Shown one piece after another: positions 23,260-31,234 of a stretch of 43,882 nt of DNA. Source of the stretch: Candidatus Wallbacteria bacterium (GTDB taxonomy: Bacteria > Muiribacteriota > UBA6191 > JACPRK01); contig JACPRK010000116.1 of assembly GCA_016190005.1 (NCBI GenBank), forward strand, positions 1 through 43,882, read 5' to 3'. Each line of letters starts with the position of its first letter. Positions within the stretch are counted from its first letter, which is position 1. The translations under genes were made by a program, and so were the position numbers. Below the pieces are notes generated by a model. The model worked only from the letters and a program-made list of their open reading frames with translations. It made no database searches and was not told the DNA's origin.

Positions 23260-24405
23260 TTACGCGCAGGGCAGGACCGCGACGAAGCAGGCGCCCTTGC
23301 CGCCGGCCGACTCGATCCGCAGCTCACCCCGATGGTCCTCCACGACCCGGCGCGAGATGGTCAATCCCAGGCCCGAGCCCTGGTTGCCCTTGGTGCTGAA
23401 GAAGGGAAGAAAGACCTTCTCCCGGTGCTCCTCCGGGATTCCCGGGCCGCTGTCGCGGAAGCGGAGCACCGCGCGGCGCTCACCGCCGGACGTCTCTAGC
23501 GCCACGTCGATGACGATTTCCCCGCGGTTGTCCATGGCATCGCAGGCGTTCTCGATGATCGAGCCAAAGGCGCTCGTCAGCTTCTCCTCGTCGCCCGCCA
23601 CCGACAGCCCCTCGGCCTGCCCGGTCACGGTGAACTTGACCTCGGGGTGTAGCTCCGAGTGCTGGTCGAGCAGCTTCTGGAGCAGGCCGGCAACGCCGAC
23701 CGGGCGTGAATCGATCTTCGAATGCTCGGCGAAACGCACGATGTCTCGCAGGATGGTCTGCACGCGCTGAGCAGCTGGGAGGACGGCTGCGACCATGGCG
23801 GCGGCCTGCGCGGGGTCGGCCTTCTGGCCGGTGATGGTCCCCAGCTTCTGGACCAGCTCGTCGACGGGACCCATCAGCTCGCCGCTCAGGGTCGCGGCGA
23901 CCGCGCCCGTGATGGCGAGGCGCTCCTTGCGCGCCAGATCGGCTGCTTGCGACTCCAGCTTGGCCTTGAGGTCCTTGCGCTCGCGGCTGACGCGGTCCAG
24001 CACCGACTTGAGCTCCAGGTTCAGCCGCTGCTTGCCGAGCGCGTTGCCCATGGCGACCAGCAGCTTGCGCGACTCCACCGGCTTCTCGATGTAGTCGAAC
24101 GCATTGTGCTGCAGCGCTAGCACCGCGGTCTCCAGCGAGCTCTTGCCCGTGAGCATGATGACCTCGATGTCGGGATCGTAGTTCTTGATGTTGTTCAAGA
24201 GCTCGATGCCGTTCATCTTGGGCATGTTGATGTCGCTGATGACGAGATTGAAACGCTCGCCCTTGATCTTCTCGAAAGCCGCGGCGCCGTCGGTGGCGAT
24301 GTCCACCTCGTAGTTGGCCTTCTTGCTGATCATCAGCTTGAGGTACTGACAGAGGTCCTCTTCGTCATCGACGATCAGGACGCGGGGGGTTGCGGTCTGT
24401 TGCAT
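23260..24405 (-). CDS. Receiver-HATPase hybrid without a phosphoacceptor histidine
   Basis: A 381-residue cytoplasmic signalling protein from ATG 24405, with AAGGAA eight bases upstream. Residues 8-122 are a response-regulator receiver: acidic pair Asp-13/14, phosphorylated Asp-58 in VISDINMPK, Thr-86 and Lys-108. A coiled coil follows (about 125-165). The DHp helix reads GAVAATLSGELMGPV; where kinases have A-H-E-x-N-N-P, this has S-G-E-L-M-G-P, so the His is Gly-175. The HATPase domain is intact: IIENACDA (Asn-286), DSGPGIP (Asp-318), FFSTKGNQGSGLGL. It may bind ATP but not autophosphorylate by the usual route, so it may act as a phospho-sink or on a partner. It is divergent from the HEAT-repeat gene. 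Confidence 0.87.
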   Translation of the reverse strand: MQQTATPRVLIVDDEEDLCQYLKLMISKKANYEVDIATDGAAAFEKIKGERFNLVISDINMPKMNGIELLNNIKNYDPDIEVIMLTGKSSLETAVLALQHNAFDYIEKPVESRKLLVAMGNALGKQRLNLELKSVLDRVSRERKDLKAKLESQAADLARKERLAITGAVAATLSGELMGPVDELVQKLGTITGQKADPAQAAAMVAAVLPAAQRVQTILRDIVRFAEHSKIDSRPVGVAGLLQKLLDQHSELHPEVKFTVTGQAEGLSVAGDEEKLTSAFGSIIENACDAMDNRGEIVIDVALETSGGERRAVLRFRDSGPGIPEEHREKVFLPFFSTKGNQGSGLGLTISRRVVEDHRGELRIESAGGKGACFVAVLPCA

Positions 24406-24517
24406 GGCGAGTGTTCCTTGGCTGGCTAACGCCACGTCGGGCGGGCGTTTGGACTATACGATAGGGTTGCAGCCGATTTCAACAAGGTCGAACCGATCGG
24501 GCCGGTTCGGCTGGCCA

Positions 24518-24526
24518 TGTTACAGT
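24518..24526 (+). promoter_or_regulatory. Extended -10 promoter of the HEAT-repeat operon
   Basis: TGT followed by TACAGT (24521-24526), six bases before GTG 24533. The six bases are GGAGGT, so a ribosome site is also possible if transcription starts upstream. The spacing matches the leaderless promoters of gabT and the ATP-cone kinase. Confidence 0.35.
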
Positions 24527-24532
24527 GGAGGT

Positions 24533-25147
24533 GTGGTTTTCGAGGTGCTGATCCACCAGCTGGAAGACGAAGACGAGGACGTACGGCAGAACGCCGCGTG
24601 GATCGTCGGGCAGTTGTGCGTCAAGGACGCGGTCCCGACGCTCGTGCGGATGCTGGCGGAGGATACGAGGCCGCTGTCGCGACACACCGCGGCCGTCGCG
24701 CTGGGTCGAATCCGCGACCCGGGTACAGCGCCGCACCTGGAGCGCGCTCTCAAGGAGGACCCCGAGCCGCTGGTCCGCGCGGGAAGCGCGATCGGCCTGG
24801 GGCTGATGCGGGACTCCGCGGCTCTGCCAGCCCTGAAGGCCGCTACCGAGCTGACCGAAAACGCCCCGCTGCGCGATCACCTTTCTGAGGCGATCCGGCT
24901 GATCGGCAGCGTCCAGCAGAAGCACCGCTCAGCGCTGGAGAAGAAGATAGAGAAGTCCAAGCGCGATGTGGCGGAGCGGCCCGAGGACGGGGCCGCGCAC
25001 AACAACCTGGGCGTCGCCTACTACCACAATAGGCAGTACGACCTGGCCATCCAGCACTGCGATCGCGCCAAGGCCCTGGGGGCCGGTGTCGGCTGGCTCG
25101 AGGAACGGCTCAAGACTCTGAGGAAACCCGCCGGCGGCAAGTCGTGA
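24533..25147 (+). CDS. HEAT-repeat and TPR protein
   Basis: A 204-residue soluble protein from GTG 24533; upstream in-frame sequence has no repeat character. Residues 1-125 are three to four PBS-lyase/HEAT units (VRQNAAWIVGQL, SRHTAAVALGRIRD, VRAGSAIGLGLMRD, LRDHLSEAIRLIG). Residues about 140-195 are a TPR-like helical pair (GAAHNNLGVAYYHNRQYDLAIQHCDRAKAL). Such proteins are protein-binding scaffolds. The stop codon overlaps the GTG of the DUF2723 gene (GTGA), so the two are translationally coupled, which suggests a partner role for the membrane enzyme. I see no catalytic motif. Confidence 0.82.
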   Translation: MVFEVLIHQLEDEDEDVRQNAAWIVGQLCVKDAVPTLVRMLAEDTRPLSRHTAAVALGRIRDPGTAPHLERALKEDPEPLVRAGSAIGLGLMRDSAALPALKAATELTENAPLRDHLSEAIRLIGSVQQKHRSALEKKIEKSKRDVAERPEDGAAHNNLGVAYYHNRQYDLAIQHCDRAKALGAGVGWLEERLKTLRKPAGGKS

Positions 25148-27081
25148 CCTTCCGCCAGGAGCCGGGCGAGCGCCCGCAGCGCCTCTCCGCCCCGTGGGAG
25201 GCCGGCTGGCTCTTCTTGGCTGCGCTGCCGGCCTTGGTGCTCTACGGCCTCACGTTCTGCCGCACCGCTTACGGCGAGTTCGACTCCGCCGAGTTCGCCA
25301 CGATTGTGCCCACCGGGGGCGTACCGCACGCGCCCGGATACCCGCTCTACGTGATCGCGGCGCGAGCGCTGGCCGCCTGCTTCCCGGGCGAGCCCGCCGC
25401 CGGGGTCAACTTCGCCAGCGCCCTGCTCGGCGCCGCGGGCGTGGCGCTTGCCTTCGCGCTGGTGCGGCGACTGACCGGAAACCGCCCGGCTGCCCTGGTC
25501 GCAGCATGGTCGCTGGCCACGTCCTTCACCTACTGGTACATGTCCTGCATCGCCGAGGTCTATGTGGCGCAGGCGGCGATGGAGCTGGCGACCGCTTTGG
25601 CCTTGGTCGCCCGCAGGCCGCGCGCCTTCGCGCTCTGCCTGGGGCTCTGCTTCGCGCTCCACCCGGCCTCTGTTCTGGTGGCAGGCCCGTTTCTGCTGGG
25701 ACTCTGCCTGGACCGGCGGATGCGGCGGGTTGCCGCTGCGCGATGGCGGGTGATGGTCGCGCTCTTCTGCGCCCCCGTCATGCTCTATCTCTACTTCCCC
25801 ATTGCCTGCCACGTCTCGAGCCACCCCGGCTTCTGGGTCAAGGAGCTGGGAATCGACCTGGCACGGCCTGCCGACCTCCTCGAGTACATGACCCTGCGGC
25901 ATTACCCGAAGGAGCTCTACCGCTTCGAGGCCGTCTTCATGCTCTCCGAGATCGGCTACCTGGTCCAGTGCCTGGTCCAGGACTTCACGGCACCGGGGGC
26001 GATCCTGGCGACTGCCGGCTTGCTGTTGCTCTTCCAGCGAAGGCGGGCCGCCGCGGTGGCCATCGGGCTGGGGGCGGCGGCGCAGATGAGCTTCTACCTG
26101 GCGTTCACGGCGGTGGACAAGTTCACCATGTTCTGCCCGGCGATGGCGCTCTTCGCCGTCGGGATCGGAGTGGCCGCCGCCGAAGCGGGCCGGGCATGGC
26201 GGTGGGCGGGTTGGGTACTACTGGCGCTGCCGGCGGTGCTCGTGGCCACCCATTACGAGCGGGCCGACAAGAGCAGCTACGCCGCCAGCGATCTCTACGC
26301 GCGGGACGTGCTTTCACGGTTGGAGCCCGGAGCCGTCGTGATTGCCGGCTGGCAGGCCGCGACGATGCTCGACTACGCCACGGCGATGCGTGGGATGCGG
26401 CCCGACGTGGACGTCCGCCACGACGGCCTGGCGCTGCTGGCCGCCTGCCGGAGGATTGGCGTCGAGCTCGGCGACCCGCGAGGCCGTTTCGCGCTCGAAG
26501 GCGAGCTCCTGGGAGTTGTGCGCAACGGACTGCCGCTCTACGCGACCTTCGTGGGACCCGAGCTGGCTTCCAGCTTCGAGCGCGAGCCCGTGGGGCCAGC
26601 GTTCCGGCTCAGACGCCGTCGGGCTCCCGCCATCTTCGACACTCTTCCGGCAGACTGGCCACGCGGGCCGCAAACGAGCTTCCCCGAGGCGGAGCTGATG
26701 TCACTGCAAATGCGGCCCGAGCGTGTTCGCGCTGGCGAGATTGCCAAGCTCCTCTACAGGTGGCGGCTCCTGGACCCGTCCGCGCTCGATACGCTGATCC
26801 GGCTAGTGGTGACGCGAGAGGGCTCTGCCGAGCCGATCCCGCTCGGGACGACGCGCTTCCGCTGGCAGCTCCATGCGCTGGGGATGCTGCGGCCAAGGGG
26901 GGCACGCGTGGCACCAGGCGCTTGCCTCGAAGAGATGTTCGACTTTACCCTGCCGCCGCCTGGGAGCGACACCGCACTAGCGCCGGGCCGCTACGCGCTC
27001 GGAGTGCGCTTCGGCCGCGAACCGGCGCGCGCGGCGGGCAGCTTCGAGGTGCTGGCGCCGGGAGAGGCCGATCGACGATAG
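25144..27081 (+). CDS. DUF2723-family polytopic membrane protein, probable GT-C glycosyltransferase
   Basis: A 645-residue inner-membrane protein. The N-terminal signature DSAEFATIVPTGGVPHAPGYPLY (residues 47-69) is that of DUF2723, which includes an acidic residue pair in the first periplasmic loop as in GT-C transferases that use lipid-linked sugars. About nine to ten hydrophobic helices fill residues 22-395. The last 240 residues are soluble and mixed alpha/beta with a final beta domain (PPPGSDTALAPGRYALGVRFG). Some family members O-glycosylate secreted proteins; the substrate here is unknown. GTG 25144 overlaps the HEAT gene by four bases, and nrnA follows directly. Confidence 0.82.
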   Translation: MTFRQEPGERPQRLSAPWEAGWLFLAALPALVLYGLTFCRTAYGEFDSAEFATIVPTGGVPHAPGYPLYVIAARALAACFPGEPAAGVNFASALLGAAGVALAFALVRRLTGNRPAALVAAWSLATSFTYWYMSCIAEVYVAQAAMELATALALVARRPRAFALCLGLCFALHPASVLVAGPFLLGLCLDRRMRRVAAARWRVMVALFCAPVMLYLYFPIACHVSSHPGFWVKELGIDLARPADLLEYMTLRHYPKELYRFEAVFMLSEIGYLVQCLVQDFTAPGAILATAGLLLLFQRRRAAAVAIGLGAAAQMSFYLAFTAVDKFTMFCPAMALFAVGIGVAAAEAGRAWRWAGWVLLALPAVLVATHYERADKSSYAASDLYARDVLSRLEPGAVVIAGWQAATMLDYATAMRGMRPDVDVRHDGLALLAACRRIGVELGDPRGRFALEGELLGVVRNGLPLYATFVGPELASSFEREPVGPAFRLRRRRAPAIFDTLPADWPRGPQTSFPEAELMSLQMRPERVRAGEIAKLLYRWRLLDPSALDTLIRLVVTREGSAEPIPLGTTRFRWQLHALGMLRPRGARVAPGACLEEMFDFTLPPPGSDTALAPGRYALGVRFGREPARAAGSFEVLAPGEADRR

Positions 27082-27089
27082 TGGGCGCG

Positions 27090-28082
27090 ATGAGAGACTA
27101 CGGGCCGATCCTCGACGTCATCCGGCGCCATGACCGCTTCCTCCTCACCTCGCACCTGTTTCCGGACGGGGACGGCATCGGCAGCGCTCTGGTGCTGGCG
27201 GGCGCCCTGCGCCGGCTCGGAAAGGACGTCCGCATCTGGATGCCGTCGCCGTCGCCCGCTCGTTACGCGTTTCTCGACCCGACCGGCGAGATCCGTCACT
27301 GGCAGTCCGGCATGCGAGGCTCGGAGCTCGCCGACCGCCAGGTCCTCATCGTCCTCGATTGCAGCGCCTGGGACCGCCTGGACGGATTCGGGAAGATGCT
27401 GGCGCCACTGCCGCTCGTCCGCGTCTGCATCGACCACCACAAGTCGGCCAGCACCTTCGCCGACGTCGCCCTGCTGGACGTGACCGCCCCCGCAACGGCC
27501 GAGTTGGTCTACGAAATGATGATCGAGACTGCCGGCGCCGAGCTCGACCTCACCATGGCGCAGGCTGTCTACGCGGCGCTGGTGACCGAGACCGGCGGGT
27601 TCCAGTACTCCAACACCTCGGCGCGCGTCCTACACCTGGCGGCCCGCATGCTCGAGCACGGCGTGAGCGCCGACCGGGTCAATATGGAGCTCAACCAACG
27701 CAATCCCGCCCACCACATCCGGTTCCTGGCGTGCGCGCTCCAGACCCTGGAGCTGGGAGCCTCAGGCAAGATGGCCTGGGTGGCCGTCGGGCCGGACATC
27801 TTCCGCGAAACTGGCGCCTCCGCCGAGGACACGGTGACGCTGGCTGGCTACCCGCGCTCCATCGATGGGGTCGAGCTCGCACTGATGTTCTTCGAGGATT
27901 TTCCCAACTCGGTCAAAATCAGTTTCCGCTCGAAGAGCTGGCTGGACGTCTCCGAGCTGGCTCGCCAGTTCGGCGGCGGCGGACACGAACGCGCCGCAGG
28001 CGCCCTTCTCCGCATGCCGCTCGCCGAGGCCGTCCAGCGGGTAACCACCGCCGGCGCCGCCGCGCTCGCCGAGTCTCCCTGA
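27090..28082 (+). CDS. nrnA: DHH/DHHA1 phosphoesterase, NrnA-type nanoRNase/pAp phosphatase
   Basis: A 330-residue cytoplasmic protein. DHH domain: SHLFPDGDGIGSAL (residues 21-34; Asp-26 and Asp-28 bind Mn), IVLDCS (Asp-90) and CIDHHKS with Asp-115/His-116/His-117. DHHA1 domain at the C-terminus: FGGGGHERAAGALL, binding the nucleotide end. This full set is seen in NrnA, which degrades 2-5-mer RNA and dephosphorylates 3'-phosphoadenosine 5'-phosphate. ATG 27090 lies nine bases after the DUF2723 stop; an in-frame GTG at 27081 overlapping that stop (TAGTG) is an equally possible start. Last gene of the HEAT-DUF2723-nrnA operon. Confidence 0.92.
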   Translation: MRDYGPILDVIRRHDRFLLTSHLFPDGDGIGSALVLAGALRRLGKDVRIWMPSPSPARYAFLDPTGEIRHWQSGMRGSELADRQVLIVLDCSAWDRLDGFGKMLAPLPLVRVCIDHHKSASTFADVALLDVTAPATAELVYEMMIETAGAELDLTMAQAVYAALVTETGGFQYSNTSARVLHLAARMLEHGVSADRVNMELNQRNPAHHIRFLACALQTLELGASGKMAWVAVGPDIFRETGASAEDTVTLAGYPRSIDGVELALMFFEDFPNSVKISFRSKSWLDVSELARQFGGGGHERAAGALLRMPLAEAVQRVTTAGAAALAESP

Positions 28083-28092
28083 GGCCTGCCTC

Positions 28093-31050
28093 CTACTTCC
28101 CAGTGGTGCGCAGGAGGCGGAATTTGGCCATCGCGGGCCTGGCGAGCAGGTCGCGAAGTCGGGCCTGCTCGGCGACGCTTGCGCTGGCAAGCTCGCCTGC
28201 AATCAGTTTCTCGTAGCTTTCCTCGAGCGCCATCCAGCGAGCCTGCTCGATGGCGGGCGCGGCCTGCCGCATGGCGTCGATTGCGGCCAGCCGGCTGGCG
28301 CGCTCGGCCAGGGTTGGCCTGAGGAAATCCAGGGCCAGCTTCATCACCTTGGCGCGATTGGCAGCCGTGTCGATCGCCTCGAAACCGAACGCGAAGTAGA
28401 GCGCCTTGGCGCCGCTTCGCACGAGCGCCAGCGCTGCCGAACCCGAGGCGTCGCCGTCGTAGGCGAAGTACTCGCGCGAGCCGGCGCCGGCCGCCTTCAC
28501 CACGTCCGGATACTGCTGGTTATTGGCACCGTCGCCGCCTTCGATGGCGAACTCCATCGAGGCACCCTTGACCTTGCGGACGGACGCGGCGTCGGCCACG
28601 AACTCCGCCGCCAGCACTTCCTTCAGGAAGCTCGTGTCCTTGAGCGAGTACGCGATCTCCTGGCCCGACAGGAACAGCCGGCCGCCGGCCTGGAGGTACT
28701 GCTTGATCAGCGCCTGATCCTGCTCCGAAAGGGTCTGGCGATAGTCCGCGCCGGTGAACCAGACGACGGTCGGATAGCCGAGCAGCCCCTCGTCGGTGAG
28801 CTGCCCGTCACTCTTCACGGTCCAGACGTCGAACTGGCCTGCGGGCAGCGCGGCCTTGAAAAACGTCTCAACCTCGGCGCCGTCGTCGTCATCGACCAGC
28901 AGAACGGGCGGCAGCGAGGCCAGCTTGAACTCGAGCGACCTGGGCCCGGCGATCTCGACGTCGGCCAGTACCGCCGCGCGGAAGCCGAACGCCACGGCCT
29001 TGAACGTGTACTTGCCGGCGGGCAGCTCGACGCTGAACGTGCCGGCGCTGCCGGAGGTCTGCACCGGCTCGATCGGCGTGTCGGCAACGTAGATGCGCGC
29101 GCTGACGGCTTCGCCCGTGTCTGCCCGCTTGACGGAGCCGGTGACTGCGAACCTGGGCGCGCTCTCGAGGACAAACTCCACGTCGACGGTCTGGTCTTCC
29201 TGCACCTCGACGGCGCGTCCGTCCTGCGTGAGGTATCCGAACGAGCTGACGCTCATCGTGTAGGCGCCGGGCGCGATCTCGGCCTCGAGCAGTCCGCCCG
29301 CGGGCACCTGTAGGCTCGCCTGCAGCCCGGAGACGTTGACACGGCCTGCGCAGGGCTTGCCGGTCGCCTTGTCCTTGAGGCTGATGCGCAGCTTGGCTGA
29401 CGACTTGAGAATTCCGCGCGCCACGAAGACCTGCTTGATCTCCTTCAGGTGCGCGCCCTGGAAGAGGCTCTTGTCGGCCTGCAGGATGGCGTTGGCGCCG
29501 TCGGCGAACTTGGCCTGCGGCGACAGGTGGAAGTGGCTCTCGAGCACGAGCTTATCGGTGACGGCCTTGCCCAGCTTGTTCCAGAGCTGCCAGACGCTGG
29601 CGCTCCAGATCTCGCCATCGGCGTGGACTTCGCCCTCGAGCTGCTCGGGGTAATGCTTGGTGCTGTCCACCCGTCTCAGGCAGGGCGGGTTGTCGCTGGA
29701 GTAAGCGACGCCATCCCAGCTTCCCACGCACTCGCGCTGGAAGGTGAGGTCGGCGCGCATCGTCGAGGCCATGTAGTCGCCGAAGCCCTCGCCCATGGCG
29801 CCGGCCTCGCCCCGCCCGCCGAAACCGGGCACCTGGTTGTCCTGAATGCTGTGCCCGTACTCGTGCATGATGATGTCGGAGTCCTCGGCGTCGTCGACGC
29901 CGCCGTCGCCGAAGGTGAGCTCCTTGGTGGCCGGGCTGAACCAGGAGTTGTCGTCATTGGTGCCGTGCGCATTGGCGCGCTGCACGCGGTTGTTGATGTT
30001 CGTGAATCCGATGCTCTGGATGTAGCGCTGGGCACGATCGATGTGGAAGTAGACCATCACCTGCTCGAACGGCTTCTGGTTGCGCGTGTAGTTGTACGGT
30101 CCGGCCTGCGGCTCTTCCTCGGCCAGGGTGCCGAGCGTGGCGTCGACGAACTGGCCGCGCAGCTTGCCGCTCGAGTCGAGCCCCTGCAAGGTGACTTCCT
30201 TGTAAGCGCCGGCCCAGGCGGAGTTGTCTGCGTCATTGCCATCCCGGAAGCTGTTGTTCTTCATCGCGACGACCGGGTTCGGGTTGAAGACCTTCGCCTT
30301 GGCCTCGGCGTGGCGGATGAGGTTCTCGAGCGACAGGACCTCCGCGGAGTTCGCGTCGACCACGACCTGGAAGTCGCCGAGCGGAGCGCGTGCGGGGAGC
30401 ATGACGCGCCAGGCGATTGCGGCCTTGCCGTCCTTGGCGAAGAGGACCTTGTCTGCCGAAGCCGCGGCGCGGAGCTCGCCCTCGACGCGGGCCGCCGAGC
30501 GGGCGCGCTCGAGCGCGGCCTCACGCGTGACGATGGCCACCGTGTCGGCGGTGCTGTGAAGGGGCACGTAGGCGCTGTTGACCGTGTGAACGGCCAGGCT
30601 GCGATCCATGTGGACGCTGACGTCGGCGCCGAACACCGGCAGGCCGCGCAGGTGCTGCAGGAACCGGACGTGGCGTCCGCCCAGGCTTTCGCGAACCTCC
30701 ATCGTCCGCAGGTCCCGGTCGGCGCTGGCGATGGCGAAGACGGCCGAGTGGCGCTTCAGAAAGGTGCGCGCCGCTTCCTCCGGCGAGGTGCCCAGCGGCT
30801 CCGTGGTGCCGCCATAGATGCGCGCGGGCAGGCCGGTGGCGCTGTCCCACCGGACTTCCCAAGGAGTAGAGGAATCCGCGTTCAGCGCTTCCAGGGCCGC
30901 CACGCTCTCCGCGCGAATGCCCACTGCCTGTGAGGCCGGTGCTGCCTTCGTCGTCGAGGCGATCGTTGCCGACGGTTGCAGGGCCAGGACGGACGCGGTC
31001 GTGCTTGCCACGAGGGCCAGCAGGAGCGGAAGCAGAGTAGCGGGTCGCAT
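28093..31050 (-). CDS. Secreted M36/M4-like metallopeptidase with C-terminal accessory domains
   Basis: A 985-residue protein. Signal peptide at 1-24; FTP propeptide-type region at about 85-135 (LGTSPEEAARTFLKRH, GRHVRFLQHLRGLPVFGADV); catalytic domain about 255-560 with zinc motif HEYGH at 396-400 and third ligand Glu-421 in GAMGEGFGDY, as in fungalysins. Two carboxypeptidase-regulatory-like beta domains follow (about 580-650 and 655-735). Then comes a Rossmann-like unit beginning PPVLLVDDDD (about 740-900) with GGRLFLSGQEIAYSL, resembling the glutamine-amidotransferase-like domains at the end of some secreted peptidases. The C-terminus is helical. AAAGGAG lies seven bases before ATG 31050. 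An extended -10 (TGGTATAGT) is upstream. It is likely secreted by the type II-like system, but that is inference. Confidence 0.9.
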   Translation of the reverse strand: MRPATLLPLLLALVASTTASVLALQPSATIASTTKAAPASQAVGIRAESVAALEALNADSSTPWEVRWDSATGLPARIYGGTTEPLGTSPEEAARTFLKRHSAVFAIASADRDLRTMEVRESLGGRHVRFLQHLRGLPVFGADVSVHMDRSLAVHTVNSAYVPLHSTADTVAIVTREAALERARSAARVEGELRAAASADKVLFAKDGKAAIAWRVMLPARAPLGDFQVVVDANSAEVLSLENLIRHAEAKAKVFNPNPVVAMKNNSFRDGNDADNSAWAGAYKEVTLQGLDSSGKLRGQFVDATLGTLAEEEPQAGPYNYTRNQKPFEQVMVYFHIDRAQRYIQSIGFTNINNRVQRANAHGTNDDNSWFSPATKELTFGDGGVDDAEDSDIIMHEYGHSIQDNQVPGFGGRGEAGAMGEGFGDYMASTMRADLTFQRECVGSWDGVAYSSDNPPCLRRVDSTKHYPEQLEGEVHADGEIWSASVWQLWNKLGKAVTDKLVLESHFHLSPQAKFADGANAILQADKSLFQGAHLKEIKQVFVARGILKSSAKLRISLKDKATGKPCAGRVNVSGLQASLQVPAGGLLEAEIAPGAYTMSVSSFGYLTQDGRAVEVQEDQTVDVEFVLESAPRFAVTGSVKRADTGEAVSARIYVADTPIEPVQTSGSAGTFSVELPAGKYTFKAVAFGFRAAVLADVEIAGPRSLEFKLASLPPVLLVDDDDGAEVETFFKAALPAGQFDVWTVKSDGQLTDEGLLGYPTVVWFTGADYRQTLSEQDQALIKQYLQAGGRLFLSGQEIAYSLKDTSFLKEVLAAEFVADAASVRKVKGASMEFAIEGGDGANNQQYPDVVKAAGAGSREYFAYDGDASGSAALALVRSGAKALYFAFGFEAIDTAANRAKVMKLALDFLRPTLAERASRLAAIDAMRQAAPAIEQARWMALEESYEKLIAGELASASVAEQARLRDLLARPAMAKFRLLRTTGK

Positions 31051-31103
31051 CGACGGACTCCTTTCCGAAGGGGAGCTCAGTTTCGCGGGCGGAAGAGCCC
31101 AAA

Positions 31104-31112
31104 ACTATACCA
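31104..31112 (-). promoter_or_regulatory. Extended -10 promoter of the M36 peptidase gene
   Basis: The minus strand reads TGG-TATAGT, an extended -10. Transcription would start near 31097, giving a leader of about 47 bases that contains the AAAGGAG ribosome site. No good -35 is visible. Confidence 0.5.
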
Positions 31113-31165
31113 GCCCGAGCGCATCCTGGCTAGGGGGAATGGTGAGGGGGCGCCGGCGAGGCGCG

Positions 31166-31174
31166 TGCTATGGT
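31166..31174 (+). promoter_or_regulatory. Possible extended -10 upstream of the AI-2E permease
   Basis: TGC-TATGGT at 31166-31174 lies nine bases before the ATG of a 16-codon open frame (31184) and 57 bases before the permease GTG. It lacks a -35. Confidence 0.35.
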
Positions 31175-31183
31175 GTCGCCGCC

Positions 31184-31234
31184 ATGCACGGAGCCTGTAC
31201 AGAGAAATCCCGCGGGGGGCGCCGCAACCTGTGA
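31184..31234 (+). CDS. Possible 16-residue leader peptide
   Basis: ATG 31184 opens a short frame, MHGACTEKSRGGRRNL, whose TGA overlaps the GTG of the permease gene (GTGA at 31231-31234). The arrangement would couple permease translation to the short frame, which makes sense because the permease has no clear ribosome site. The alternative is chance in a GC-rich region. Confidence 0.3.
   Translation: MHGACTEKSRGGRRNL

Noticed and set aside
25194..27089. Open frame extending the NrnA gene upstream by about 630 codons
   Set aside because: It overlaps the DUF2723 gene in another frame and codes Arg/Gly-rich noise; NrnA homology begins at 27090.
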